A stretch of DNA of 49,195 nt from NCBI GenBank assembly GCA_002495185.1, contig DAEB01000040.1, positions 121,473 to 170,667 on the forward strand, written 5' to 3'. Both the position numbers and the translations under genes were made by a program. The stretch is from Thermoplasmata archaeon UBA184 (lineage in GTDB: Archaea; Thermoplasmatota; Thermoplasmata; Lutacidiplasmatales; UBA184). Each line of letters opens with the position of its first letter. Positions within the stretch are counted from its first letter, which is position 1. The notes beneath the pieces are model-generated. The model was not told where the DNA came from. It saw only the letters and a program-made list of their open reading frames with translations, and ran no database searches. Positions 23,130 through 32,217 of the stretch are shown here, piece after piece.

Positions 23130-24812
23130 TCAGGAGGAGGGGCGGTCGGCGGCCGGTGTCCGGGGGGTCTCCGCCCCCGCGGTCGAGGTCCGCGGTTGGG
23201 GCGTTCGTTGGTTGCGGACGATTGGGACGGAGTCCCCGTTCGCGAACTTCTCCGGAACCCCAAGGAGGACCGCCACCATCGCCACGAGGATGAATGCGTC
23301 CACGAGGAACAACCCGACGTTGAACACCCAGTAGGCCCAGCTGCCCTGCTGGAAGTTGTAGAACACGTAGAAGTAGCCCGTGACGGTGGCGAGGAGGACC
23401 GAGAGCATCGCGAACGCCGCGACCGGGGTCCGGATCCTCCGCTGGTCCACGTAGAAGTCCACCGCGAGCAGCGCCATGCACACGGCGGGGATGCAGATCA
23501 GGGCGTAGTACTGAAGGTTCCCGAACACGATGTCCTGCGGGGCGAGGTGAAGGCTCGACTCGTTGAACTCGATGTAGAACCCTTGGAGGGGCGTGGCGAT
23601 GAACGTGAAGATCCATGTCACCAGGACAGAGGATCGCACCGGGTCCCGCCAGATCGGCGTTCCGCGGGCCCGGGTGAAGAAGAGGGGGACGAGGAGGATC
23701 ATCGCCCCGAGGGAAGCCCACAACATCGTGCTATCGTCGCTTGCCATGCCGTTCGCGGCCGTGTAGGAGTAGAACTGGATCGAACCTCCCGGGTCGCTCG
23801 CGAACAAGAGAGGAGGAACCCCTCCCGGGAAGACCGTTGTGTACGCCTCGAGGATGAACATGATCGTGAGCGCGATCACTCCCGTGATGGCCGTCCACAG
23901 CCCGATGAGGGAGACGGTCCGCTTCCAGCCGGTGTAGTTGAGCACCTCGAAACGCTTCGCGGTCACCGCCGCGATCCCGAGGATGAGGCACATCACGATC
24001 GCATGGGAGTGGGATCCGAGCGTCGTCCCGAGGACGGTGGTCGGACCGCCGAGCCAGTTGATGTACCCGGTGAAGAGGCCGGGCGATTGCCCGATGTCGA
24101 TGACGAAGTAGTTCGTCCAGAGCAGCACGAACCCCGTGATGCCGGCGATGAACGTCCCGATCACCGTCACGAAGGTGAGCCAGTAGGCGGAGTCCATCTT
24201 GCGGAAGTCCTTCCACGAGGGAAGGCTCGACCACCTCGGGATCATCCCGAACAAGTTCGAGTCGGGGTTGTAGGACCCGGCCATCTTTCCCGGCAGGAGG
24301 TAGAGCTCGACCAACAGCGCTCCGCCGACGTCGGCGAGGAGGATCAGGCCGAGGAGGATGAGACCGAGGGGGATCGGGGCGAGGTACGTCAGGAAGACCG
24401 GTCGCAGGTAGAAGAACGCCCCTACGGCGGTGAAGATGTTGGCAAGGAGCGCCCGGTAGGAGAGCGGGAAGTCGATCGGAGGCTCGAACTTGTCGAGGTC
24501 GAACGCCATGAAGACGAGATACACTCCGAGCGCCGCGAACCCGACCGCGATCGAGTGGAAGTAGAGGTCGGACGCGCCGAACCCGAACGCGGGCGGGATG
24601 CTGCCCTGCGCGTTCGGAGAAAGCCCGAGCACGAAGTAGAGCAGCGACATCACGCCGATGATGAGGAGCGTGATCCAAACGTACGTCTTCTGGGGGTGGA
24701 GATACCCCCGCTTGGTCATCAGGTAGCGGCTCGCCGGCTTCAGCTTGGTCTCGTCGCGGCGCGCGGGCTCGCTCGTCGTCGGAGGGGCCGGATCATTGGA
24801 TTCAGCGGTCAT
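23130..24812 (-). CDS. large polytopic membrane protein, possibly heme- or respiration-related
   Basis: The 560-residue protein has about twelve membrane helices after a short polar N-terminus and ends in a polar, Pro/Thr-rich tail (from about 520). Histidines lie in or beside helices: DLYFHSIAVG near 95, GSHSHAIVM near 270 and SSLHLAP near 435, which could be heme ligands. The overall count of helices recalls heme-copper oxidase subunit I, NorB, or the CbsB-type membrane proteins, but the diagnostic HPEVY-like motif is absent. ATG 24812 is preceded by GGAG; longer in-frame starts add a low-complexity Arg-rich leader. It is divergent from heme O synthase. Confidence 0.7.
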   Translation of the reverse strand: MTAESNDPAPPTTSEPARRDETKLKPASRYLMTKRGYLHPQKTYVWITLLIIGVMSLLYFVLGLSPNAQGSIPPAFGFGASDLYFHSIAVGFAALGVYLVFMAFDLDKFEPPIDFPLSYRALLANIFTAVGAFFYLRPVFLTYLAPIPLGLILLGLILLADVGGALLVELYLLPGKMAGSYNPDSNLFGMIPRWSSLPSWKDFRKMDSAYWLTFVTVIGTFIAGITGFVLLWTNYFVIDIGQSPGLFTGYINWLGGPTTVLGTTLGSHSHAIVMCLILGIAAVTAKRFEVLNYTGWKRTVSLIGLWTAITGVIALTIMFILEAYTTVFPGGVPPLLFASDPGGSIQFYSYTAANGMASDDSTMLWASLGAMILLVPLFFTRARGTPIWRDPVRSSVLVTWIFTFIATPLQGFYIEFNESSLHLAPQDIVFGNLQYYALICIPAVCMALLAVDFYVDQRRIRTPVAAFAMLSVLLATVTGYFYVFYNFQQGSWAYWVFNVGLFLVDAFILVAMVAVLLGVPEKFANGDSVPIVRNQRTPQPRTSTAGAETPRTPAADRPSS

Positions 24813-25087
24813 AGTTCTCCATCGAACAAACGGTCCCGGTGGGCCGCCACGCGAAGCACGATCGACGCGCTTTCGCCCTCGACAAGGGTCGCCGAACAGG
24901 TGCGGAGTTCCGTGGGAACGCTTCGCGCACGCTACCGGACCTTGCTCCCTCGAGAAGGAGCGGCTCAAAAGTCGCTATGTCAAGCAGAGTTCACGGTCTC
25001 AAGTGAACCTCGTTTCACGACCCCTTCTTGACGCCTAGGCCGCAGTGCCCCGTACAATCGGAGGCCCCCCGAGCGGGAGATGACGGG

Positions 25088-26038
25088 ATGGGGTTCATCG
25101 ATGGGTCGGGAAAACTGCGCGTGGCCGCCGAGTGGGCGGCGCCGACCCCCGTGCGGGACCAAACCGGGTGGGAGATCCTCACCGCCTACAGCCAGCTTTT
25201 GAAGCCCCGGATGGTGTCCCTCCTCGTCTTCACCGCGGCCGTCGGGCTCATTGTCGCGGATGCCTCCCTGGGATTTGCCCTCTCGATCGGGACCCTCTTC
25301 CTCGGGCTCGCCGCGATCACCGCCGGGACCGCGGGGTGCAACGCACTGACGGGATACATCGACCGGGACATCGACCGCGTGATGGGTCGCACCAAGGACC
25401 GACCCCTGTGCACGGGTCGCATCCACCCCGCCTCTCGCGCGGTCCTTCTCGGAGCGGTTCTCGTCGGGATCTCGCTCCTCCTCGCCGGTCTTCGGAACCC
25501 GCTCGCCCTCGGCCTCATGTCCCTCGGAGTCGTCGACAACGTGGTCGTCTACAGTCTCTGGCTCAAGCGGACGAGCCGCTGGAACATCGTCCTCGGAGGC
25601 ATCTCGGGAGGCATGCCGGTCGCGTTCGGCTGGGCGTACGCCTCCGGCTCCCTCGGATTGGCGGCGATCCTGCTCGCCGGTCTCGTGATCCTCTGGACGC
25701 CGACCCACATCTGGAGCCTTGCGCTCCGGTACCGGGACGACTATGCCCGCGCCGGCGTCCCAATGTTGCCGGTAGTCACCGACCAGAAGACCGCGCTTCG
25801 GTGCATGGTCGCGACCGGAGCGATGCTCGTGCCGTTCAGCCTCGCGCTCCCGCTCGCGACACCCATCGCGGGCCTCGGCTACTCCGCGGTCGCTCTTGTC
25901 TTTGGGATCCCGCTCCTCGCGATGAGCGTCTGGCTGTGGGTGCGACCGACCCCGGCCGGGGCATGGCAGCTGTTCAAGTTCTCGAGCCCGTACCTCACCG
26001 CGGTCTTCCTCGCGCTCCTGGTGAGCGCCCTCTGGTGA
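25088..26038 (+). CDS. ctaB: protoheme IX farnesyltransferase (heme O synthase)
   Basis: This UbiA-superfamily membrane prenyltransferase adds a farnesyl group to heme B to make heme O for heme-copper oxidases. The 316-residue protein has about eight to nine helices. The first Asp-rich site is N85...D92...D96 followed by RTKDRP, and the second conserved block YSLWLKRTSRWNIVLGG lies near 158-174. The ATG at 25088 has GGGAG about 8 nt upstream; the earlier in-frame TTG at 25028 lacks such a site. It implies an oxygen-reducing heme-copper oxidase elsewhere in the genome. Confidence 0.95.
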   Translation: MGFIDGSGKLRVAAEWAAPTPVRDQTGWEILTAYSQLLKPRMVSLLVFTAAVGLIVADASLGFALSIGTLFLGLAAITAGTAGCNALTGYIDRDIDRVMGRTKDRPLCTGRIHPASRAVLLGAVLVGISLLLAGLRNPLALGLMSLGVVDNVVVYSLWLKRTSRWNIVLGGISGGMPVAFGWAYASGSLGLAAILLAGLVILWTPTHIWSLALRYRDDYARAGVPMLPVVTDQKTALRCMVATGAMLVPFSLALPLATPIAGLGYSAVALVFGIPLLAMSVWLWVRPTPAGAWQLFKFSSPYLTAVFLALLVSALW

Positions 26039-26054
26039 GACCGACCGGGCTCGG

Positions 26055-26555
26055 TCACTCGGACCCGGGGTGGTAAACCTCGGTGGCGAGACCGGGCGCT
26101 TCGCCTCCCTTCCAAGGCGAGCGGGGCCACGCATCCGCCGGCCGGACCGCGAGGCGGATCGACATCCGGGAGAGTTCGGAGATCCACGGCGCCGCGAGCG
26201 CCTCCTCAATCGGGACCTCGCGGACCTCCGAGATCTCGGGGGGATGGGCCGTCGGTTCTCCCGCGACGTACTCGAGCGCGTAGGCGAAGTAGACGTCGCT
26301 CTCCTCCGGCCGAACGACTTTGTGGCGGGTCAGGAGGAGGCGCCCGACCCGAACCGTGACCCCGGTCTCTTCCTCGAACTCGCGAACGACCGCATGCTCG
26401 AGGCTCTCGCCGGGCTCGACGTACCCGCTCGGGACGGTGAAGCGGGTGCGGTAGACCGCACGGTTGACTATCACCCGGCCGCCTCGGAAGAGCACCCCTC
26501 CGACCCCGATGCGGGTGTGGGGCGCGGGAAGCGGAGGGAGGGACGGACCGGACAT
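26055..26555 (-). CDS. Nudix hydrolase
   Basis: This 166-residue Nudix protein cleaves a nucleoside diphosphate linked to another group; the substrate is unknown. The full Nudix box G(x5)E(x7)REFEEETGV lies at 44-66 with all catalytic Glu residues present. An N-terminal strand IGVGGVLFRGGRVIV and a C-terminal helix follow the usual fold. The start ATG at 26555 gives the usual family length. It is convergent with heme O synthase, 16 nt apart. Confidence 0.93.
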   Translation of the reverse strand: MSGPSLPPLPAPHTRIGVGGVLFRGGRVIVNRAVYRTRFTVPSGYVEPGESLEHAVVREFEEETGVTVRVGRLLLTRHKVVRPEESDVYFAYALEYVAGEPTAHPPEISEVREVPIEEALAAPWISELSRMSIRLAVRPADAWPRSPWKGGEAPGLATEVYHPGSE

Positions 26556-26623
26556 GCCGCGGTGCGCACCGAGCGCGACCTTAGGGCTTTCGCGTGGCCG
26601 GTCCGGCCCCCCACCCCGACCCG

Positions 26624-28249
26624 CTACGCATCCTTGAGCAACGAGTCGAGGAAGCCGATCGGGGGCGTCCCGAACCCGAGCAGGGTGTCGTGGAACTCCC
26701 GAGCGGAGCCCCGGAACTTGGGAGCGAGGTACTTCGACCGGGCGTCCAGGATCATCAGCTTCCCGAGCGTGTAGCAGAAGTACTCGGGGTTGTAGGTGCC
26801 CCGGATCGCTTCGCGCTGGGCGTGCACCTCCTCGAGGTGCGCCTCCGTGCGCAACAGCCGGGCGCCGTCCGCGACCGACATCCCCTGGGTGTGCATCCCG
26901 ATCGAGACGATCAATCGGCAATCACGCAGCAGCGCGTCGTGGATCTGGGTCACCTCGGCCGAGGTCGAACGGTCGTCGAAGCCAGCCTCGAGCGCCGCGA
27001 GCTCGCAGTAGTGCGCCCATCCTTCGATGAACGAGTACGAAAACCAGACCTTCCGGGCGAGCGACTGCTCCGTCTTCCGGAAGTGGAGCGACTGGAGGTA
27101 GTGACCGGGCCATACCTCGTGGACCGTCGTATTCTTCAGCATCGCGTAGTTGAGCGTCCGCATCCAGCCCTCGGCCTTCACGACGTCCCACGCCGGGTCG
27201 ACGCTCGTCACCCAGTAGATCCCGTCGACGGGCCTCTCGAACGGGCCGGGCGGGCTCATCGCGGCCGTCCACAGGTCTCTCGCCCATGGCGGAGTCTCGC
27301 GGACGTGGACGACCTCGGGCTCCGGGATGCTGACGAGCTCCTTCCTCCGAACGAACTCCCGGGTCTCGTCGGTCAGCTTGCGCGCGGTCGGGAGAAGCTC
27401 CTCGGGGGACGGGTGCTTCTCGTAGAGGCGGGCGACGAGCTGGTCGACCGAGACGCCCTCGCGTCGGGCGATCGCGTCGAGTCGCTCTCGATTGCGCTTC
27501 AGGTCCTCGCGCCCGCGGCGCAGGACCTCGTCGACCGACATCTCGAGGCCCTCCCGTACCCAGAGGAGGCGTTGGAACCGTTCCGGGCCGAGGGCGAACT
27601 CGTCGGTCACGTGCGGAAGACGGTCGGTCGAGAGCCATTCCGAGAACGACCGGACGACGGCGTCCGCCCCCTCCCGTGCCTTGCGGACCTCGTCCCGGAG
27701 CTCCGGCGAGCCGGTCGCAGCGAACGACTCTCCCTCCTCGAAGTGCGTCGGAAGGCCGTTCGCGATCTGGATCGCCAGCGTGACGAACGGGCGCGGGAGG
27801 GTCCGGACGAGCCGTCGCTTTGCCGTCTCGAGAAGGGCGGGGACCGACGTGAGCACCTTCACGATCGCCGCGACCCGGGTCGCGACCGGCGCGTAGTCCC
27901 GCGAGATGTAGTTCGTGAGGTCGGGCTGAAAGAGATAGCTCATCGGGTTCCGGTCGAGCTCGCGCGTCTCCTCGAGGTCGAAGAGGTTCCCCTCGAGCAG
28001 GAGGCGCAGAAGGTTGCGGTCGAGCCGCCGGCCCGCCGGGAGGTCGGACTCGGGGATCTCGGCGAGGTCGCGAAGGAATCCCCGCGCCGTCGCGAGCCAG
28101 CGATTCGTGCTCTCGAGCGAGAGGTCCGGAAGGACGCCGTCGTACTCGTGGAGCCCGAGGTAGGAGGCCATCGTGGGCCGGAGCACGAACAGGTGGGCGA
28201 TGCTCTCCTTCTCCAGGAACGCAAGCCGGTCGGTGGGAGACTGAGTCAT
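26624..28249 (-). CDS. DUF885 family protein, probable metallopeptidase
   Basis: This 541-residue helical protein belongs to the DUF885 group, thought to be zinc carboxypeptidase-like. The metal site HEVWPGH is at 377-383, and SFIEGWAHYCE follows about 30 residues later with the likely third ligand. No signal peptide is seen, so it acts in the cytoplasm. ATG 28249 was chosen because an earlier in-frame start adds only a short Gly/Pro leader. It stands alone on the minus strand between the Nudix and oxidase genes. Confidence 0.9.
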   Translation of the reverse strand: MTQSPTDRLAFLEKESIAHLFVLRPTMASYLGLHEYDGVLPDLSLESTNRWLATARGFLRDLAEIPESDLPAGRRLDRNLLRLLLEGNLFDLEETRELDRNPMSYLFQPDLTNYISRDYAPVATRVAAIVKVLTSVPALLETAKRRLVRTLPRPFVTLAIQIANGLPTHFEEGESFAATGSPELRDEVRKAREGADAVVRSFSEWLSTDRLPHVTDEFALGPERFQRLLWVREGLEMSVDEVLRRGREDLKRNRERLDAIARREGVSVDQLVARLYEKHPSPEELLPTARKLTDETREFVRRKELVSIPEPEVVHVRETPPWARDLWTAAMSPPGPFERPVDGIYWVTSVDPAWDVVKAEGWMRTLNYAMLKNTTVHEVWPGHYLQSLHFRKTEQSLARKVWFSYSFIEGWAHYCELAALEAGFDDRSTSAEVTQIHDALLRDCRLIVSIGMHTQGMSVADGARLLRTEAHLEEVHAQREAIRGTYNPEYFCYTLGKLMILDARSKYLAPKFRGSAREFHDTLLGFGTPPIGFLDSLLKDA

Positions 28250-28370
28250 GGATAGCGGTCCGTTCACCCGGCATCCCACATAGGTCTTGCGGGAGAGCGC
28301 CCCCGGCGGGTTTCAGGAGAAGGACGGCCCCGCGGAAGGAGCCCGCGGGAGCGCGTGGTGTAACTACTTC

Positions 28371-29462
28371 CTATCCGGGCCACGGGGCGACGATCTTCGG
28401 GTCGAGGTGCCGGATGGCGCTCTGGCCGGTCAGGATCATTCCGGAGGCCGTATCCGTGGCCAGAAGCGAAAGGTACCGCTCGACGCCGGCCCCTCCGCCC
28501 GCGGCGAGCGCCCAGAGGAGGGGGCGACCGATGCCGACCGCCCGGGCGCCGAGCGCGAGTGCGACCAGGACGTCGGTGCCCCGGCGGACCCCGCCGTCCA
28601 GGTACACCTCGGCCCGGCCCCGAACCGCACGGACGACTTCCGGGAGCACCGCGAGCGCGGGCGGGCTTCGGTCGAGCTGGCGACCTCCGTGGTTCGAGAC
28701 GACGACCCCGGCCGCCCCGTGGGCGAGCGCGAGGCGAGCATCGGCACCGCCGAGCACTCCCTTGACCACGACCGGGAGGTCGGTCACCGAGCGGAGTCGA
28801 TCGACGGCCTCCCACGACTCGCCGTAGCGCCGCCCGACGGAGTAGGAATCGCCCTCGAACTCGGGACCCCGGGACGGTGGGACGACGCCGGGGCCGCCCC
28901 CGAGGGGAAGGGAGGAGTCGATCGCAAAGCCGGAGCGAAGTTGCCGGTCCCGGACGCCGAGGACAGGTGTATCCGCCGTGAGGACGATCGCACCGAACCC
29001 CGCCTTCTCCGCGCGCCGCACAAGCCGCTCGGTGGCCTCCCACTCCGGTTGGAGGTAGAGCTGAAACCACCGCGGACCCCTCGGCCGTGCGCGGGCGATC
29101 GCCTCGGGCGACGCGGACGAGAGCGTGCTGAACATCGCGAGGGCACCGGCGCGGGCAGCGGCCCGGGCCATGCCGACCTCGCCCTCGGGGTGGACCAGCC
29201 CCTGGTAGGCGGTCGGGGCAACGTAGAACGGTGCGCGGACCGTCTCCCCGAGAACGGTCGTCGAAAGGTCGACCTTCGAGACCCCCGCGAGGACGCGGGG
29301 TCGGAGGACCCACCGGTCGAACTCCGCGCGGTTGGCCCGGTCGGTCCATTCGGTCCCGGCGCCGCCCATGACGTACGACCAGATCCTCTCCGGGACGGCG
29401 CGGCCTGCAGCCTCCTCGACGTCACTGAGGGAGACGAACCGGACCGCCTTTCTTCGTGACAC
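28371..29462 (-). CDS. FMN-dependent alpha-hydroxyacid oxidase/dehydrogenase
   Basis: This 363-residue TIM-barrel flavoprotein oxidises a 2-hydroxyacid such as L-lactate or glycolate to the 2-oxoacid. Conserved residues are Tyr30 in WSYVMGGAG, the LYLQ strand, Lys234 in KGVLGG, catalytic His258 and Arg261 in SNHGGRQLD, and the FMN-phosphate loops DGGVRRGTD and GIGRPLLW. The GTG at 29462 gives the usual N-terminus; in-frame sequence further upstream is Gly/Pro-rich and not family-like. A divergent hydrolase begins 147 nt away. Whether oxygen or a carrier takes the electrons is not visible. Confidence 0.9.
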   Translation of the reverse strand: MSRRKAVRFVSLSDVEEAAGRAVPERIWSYVMGGAGTEWTDRANRAEFDRWVLRPRVLAGVSKVDLSTTVLGETVRAPFYVAPTAYQGLVHPEGEVGMARAAARAGALAMFSTLSSASPEAIARARPRGPRWFQLYLQPEWEATERLVRRAEKAGFGAIVLTADTPVLGVRDRQLRSGFAIDSSLPLGGGPGVVPPSRGPEFEGDSYSVGRRYGESWEAVDRLRSVTDLPVVVKGVLGGADARLALAHGAAGVVVSNHGGRQLDRSPPALAVLPEVVRAVRGRAEVYLDGGVRRGTDVLVALALGARAVGIGRPLLWALAAGGGAGVERYLSLLATDTASGMILTGQSAIRHLDPKIVAPWPG

Positions 29463-29608
29463 GACCCGTGACCTCGAACCCGCGACACCGGTCCGGGATT
29501 TGAGGCGACCCGGTCCTGCCCCGGCACCGCCCCAGTGGGCCACCGGCCCTGGAAATGGCTCGGTTCCGCTCGCGGGCGCACCGGACGCGTCAAGGTGACG
29601 CTTTTCTG

Positions 29609-30502
29609 ATGGACGTACTTCATCCGGACATGGCACGCGTGCGACGTGTGGCCGTGGCAGGGAACCGGTCGTTCGAGTACGTCTCGCAGGGGAAGGGTCC
29701 GGCGACCCTGCTCGTCCACCCGGGAGGTCCCGGCGGGACCTACCATTACCTGCGGGGGCTCCTCAAGCTCGCGAACGTCAACCTCCGGGTCGTCCTGTTC
29801 AACCCCCGGGGCGTGGGCCACAGCTGGGCCCCCGCCCGGCCGAGCGCCTACACGATCGAGAACCAGGCCGAGGACGTCGAGGCGATTCGTCGTGCCCTCC
29901 GGATCACCGAGCTTCACCTCCTCGGGTACGAGGCGGGCGGGTTCGTCGCGCTCGAGTACGCGCATCGCTACCCGAGCCACCTCACCTCCCTGCTCCTCTG
30001 CGGCACCGCGGGAAGCGCGGAGGAGATCCGGGCGGCGAATGCGCTCATCATCTCCTGCGCGAGCCCTCGCCAGCGCGCTCGCCTCCGGGAGCTCACCCGG
30101 GCGAAGCGGTTCGATTCCCCCGAGTACCAGGATCTGGCCGAGAGGATCCGGGAGCCATTCTACACGCGGTTCCTGAAGGGCGTCCCCCGGGACCTGAAGG
30201 CGACCAAGCTCAACCAGGAGGTGTACCGGGCGATGATGTCCCCGAGCGGCGACCAGTACGCCGTCGAGGGCACGATCGCGAAGTGGGACGGCCGCAAGTA
30301 CTACTCGAAGTTCGAGCTCCCCTGCGTGGTCGTCGTCGGCCGATACGACTACTTCCTCGGCCCCTCCGTCGCGATGGCCGAGCGGATCGAGCCGGCCCAC
30401 CTCCGGGTGCTCCCGAACTCGAGCCACCTCGCGATCCTCGAGCAGCCGCGGGAGTTCCTCGCGATCGTCTCCGAGTTTCTCGGGGACGTGACGGGCTGGT
30501 AG
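29609..30502 (+). CDS. alpha/beta hydrolase, proline iminopeptidase-like, with Glu at the nucleophile position
   Basis: This 297-residue protein follows the proline iminopeptidase pattern: oxyanion-hole HPGGPGG (37-43), the nucleophile elbow after HLLG, a helical cap, Asp247 in VVGRYDYFLGP and His273 in NSSHLAILEQP. The elbow reads G106-Y-E-A-G110, so the catalytic Ser of GxSxG is replaced by Glu108, while the acid and base remain. The codon GAG is clear in the sequence. It may be inactive, use Glu like an Asp-type dehalogenase/epoxide hydrolase, or serve another role. ATG 29609 has GGTGA upstream. Confidence 0.87.
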   Translation: MDVLHPDMARVRRVAVAGNRSFEYVSQGKGPATLLVHPGGPGGTYHYLRGLLKLANVNLRVVLFNPRGVGHSWAPARPSAYTIENQAEDVEAIRRALRITELHLLGYEAGGFVALEYAHRYPSHLTSLLLCGTAGSAEEIRAANALIISCASPRQRARLRELTRAKRFDSPEYQDLAERIREPFYTRFLKGVPRDLKATKLNQEVYRAMMSPSGDQYAVEGTIAKWDGRKYYSKFELPCVVVVGRYDYFLGPSVAMAERIEPAHLRVLPNSSHLAILEQPREFLAIVSEFLGDVTGW

Positions 30503-30570
30503 GGCCGTCCGGCCGGGCCCGATAGAGGTAAACCCGAGCGGGTTCCCTAGGGGGACCGGAAGGTTCCCCG

Positions 30571-31296
30571 ATGCCCGCCGACCCACCGCCGTCCCACGAC
30601 GGCCCGTCATCGTCCCCCCCGGTCCGCCTCAAGCTCACGAAGGAGGCGCACGCGGCCCTCGCGGCCGCGCTCGCCGGCCGCCCGTCCGGCTCCGGTGTGC
30701 GGGTCTGGGTCGAGCGCGGGATGCGCCCCCACGCGCAGATGATGATCGACCAGGCGAGCGTCCGAGACGTCCCGGTGACGGTCGACGGGATCCCGCTCCT
30801 CGTCGACGAGAGCAGCCTCAAGTTCCTCCTCGACGCCGAGGTCCGCTACCACGCCGAACCGGGGCGAACGGGATTCGAGGTCGTCGGTCCGTTCCTCCCG
30901 ACCGCGGCACCGACTCCCTCGACCGCCACGACCGTCGCTCCCACATCGCGGGATGCCGCGAAGCCGGAGTCCGCCGGCGCGGGGCCGGCACGGCCCGAGC
31001 TCGAAGAGAAGGTCCGCGAGTCGTTGAAGAACATCTACGACCCCGAGATCCCGATGAACATCGTCGACCTCGGTCTCATCTACGGGATGGATTGGGACGC
31101 TTCCGGCGGCCTCACGATCCGCATGACGATGACGAGCCCGGGATGCCCGGTCGTGGAACAGCTCACTCAGGAGGTCGCCGCGGCCGCGCGCACGGCGAGC
31201 GGGGTCGAGAAGGTCCAGGTCGAGGTCGTCTGGGAGCCCCCGTGGGGGCCCGACAAGATGACCGACTTCGCCCGCCGCCAGTTCGGATACGCCTGA
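30571..31296 (+). CDS. fusion of a Cys-less IscA-like domain and a MIP18/SufT (DUF59) domain
   Basis: The 241-residue protein joins two iron-sulfur-assembly folds. Residues 18-105 follow the A-type carrier (HesB/IscA) pattern, with LTKEAHAALAAAL, VRVWVERG and IPLLVDESSLKFLLDAEVRY, but no cysteine ligands are present. A Pro/Thr/Ala linker (106-140) leads to a DUF59 domain (142-241) with DPE at 157-159 and the reactive TSPGCP at 188-193. SufT/MIP18 proteins help deliver Fe-S clusters to target proteins. The ATG 30571 follows a purine-rich stretch. A scaffold or adaptor rather than cluster-carrier role for the first domain is inference. Confidence 0.85.
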   Translation: MPADPPPSHDGPSSSPPVRLKLTKEAHAALAAALAGRPSGSGVRVWVERGMRPHAQMMIDQASVRDVPVTVDGIPLLVDESSLKFLLDAEVRYHAEPGRTGFEVVGPFLPTAAPTPSTATTVAPTSRDAAKPESAGAGPARPELEEKVRESLKNIYDPEIPMNIVDLGLIYGMDWDASGGLTIRMTMTSPGCPVVEQLTQEVAAAARTASGVEKVQVEVVWEPPWGPDKMTDFARRQFGYA

Positions 31297-31390
31297 TCCC
31301 CGGGCTCACCTACCGACCCCGGTCGATCCCGGGCTTGCCGCGTAGCTTCCCCCGATTGTCACCTGACGCGTGCCGCTCCGTGGATCCGGC

Positions 31391-32179
31391 TCACCGCCGC
31401 GCGTACAGGACTCGGTTCGAGAAGACCTGCCAGAGGACCCCGACGTCCCGGAACCCGGCGTGGCGCAGGGCGGTCACGTGGACGGAGAGCGCGGGGTCGC
31501 CGTGACGGGGATGGTGGGCGGCGCGACGCTTGCGCTCGGCGAAGTACGGCCGCAGCGCCGGGATCTTCTCCACCTCGTCCCACCACTTCTTCCACGTGTT
31601 CCACTCGGACCGCGAGACCGCGCGTCCGTGACGAAGCTCGTAGACGCGACCCGCCACGCGGGAAAGGCCGCGGTCGTCGTCCCCCCACGGCATGTGGTCC
31701 CCGTTCAGGAAGACGGCCCCGCGCCGGAGGCGACGGGCGAGGTCCCGGTACATCCTCGCGAGGTTGGGGTCGGTCAGCCAGTGGAGCGCGGTCGTGCTGA
31801 GCGCGGCGTCGAACTTCCCGGGGGGAAGCCGGTCGGTCCAGCCTCGCCCGCCGAGCTTCGCGTCGACCCAGGTAAGGCGACCCCCGAAGGTCCCGAGCGC
31901 CCCTCGACCGATGCGCTGGGTCACGGGGTCGTAGTCGATCGCCACGACCCGCGCCGCCGGAAAGCGGCGCAGGAGGCGAGCGCTCAGGGAGCCGGGGCCG
32001 GATCCGAGGTCGAGCGCGGTGAACCGCGCGGGCAGGCTCGCGCCGAGAACGTCCAGCATCAGCTCGAAGCGCTTCTCCCGGGTCGGGTTGAAGCTCTCCT
32101 GCTGTACGTCCCAGCTCCGAAGAAGCGCCGGCCAGTTCACGTTCCGTTCGCCGTGGGTCATCCGTCCGTCCCCTACCAT
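31391..32179 (-). CDS. SAM-dependent methyltransferase (class I)
   Basis: This 262-residue Rossmann methyltransferase has motif I DLGSGPGSLS (near 61-70), acidic DYDP after the second strand, and AALSTTALHWL after the fourth, as in UbiE/trans-aconitate-type enzymes. The substrate is unknown. The ATG at 32179 is about 25 nt from a TATA-like site at 32199-32207 on the opposite strand, which suggests a leaderless message; an ATG at 32161 is the alternative start. It shares this short promoter region with rpoK. Confidence 0.8.
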   Translation of the reverse strand: MVGDGRMTHGERNVNWPALLRSWDVQQESFNPTREKRFELMLDVLGASLPARFTALDLGSGPGSLSARLLRRFPAARVVAIDYDPVTQRIGRGALGTFGGRLTWVDAKLGGRGWTDRLPPGKFDAALSTTALHWLTDPNLARMYRDLARRLRRGAVFLNGDHMPWGDDDRGLSRVAGRVYELRHGRAVSRSEWNTWKKWWDEVEKIPALRPYFAERKRRAAHHPRHGDPALSVHVTALRHAGFRDVGVLWQVFSNRVLYARR

Positions 32180-32198
32180 CGACCGCACCGGAGCAAAT

Positions 32199-32207
32199 GG
32201 TAAATAC
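32199..32207. promoter_or_regulatory. shared TATA-like region between the methyltransferase and rpoK genes
   Basis: GGTAAATAC (reverse GTATTTACC) lies between two divergent starts 38 nt apart. It is well placed for the methyltransferase at 32179. For rpoK it is well placed only if translation starts later than 32218, for example at the in-frame GTG at 32272. Confidence 0.45.
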
Positions 32208-32217
32208 AGTGCCCTAG

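Noticed and set aside
23094..25031. 645-codon plus-strand frame opposite the polytopic membrane gene
   Set aside because: Glu/Arg/Asp-rich shadow of a hydrophobic protein on the other strand; no initiation site or motif.
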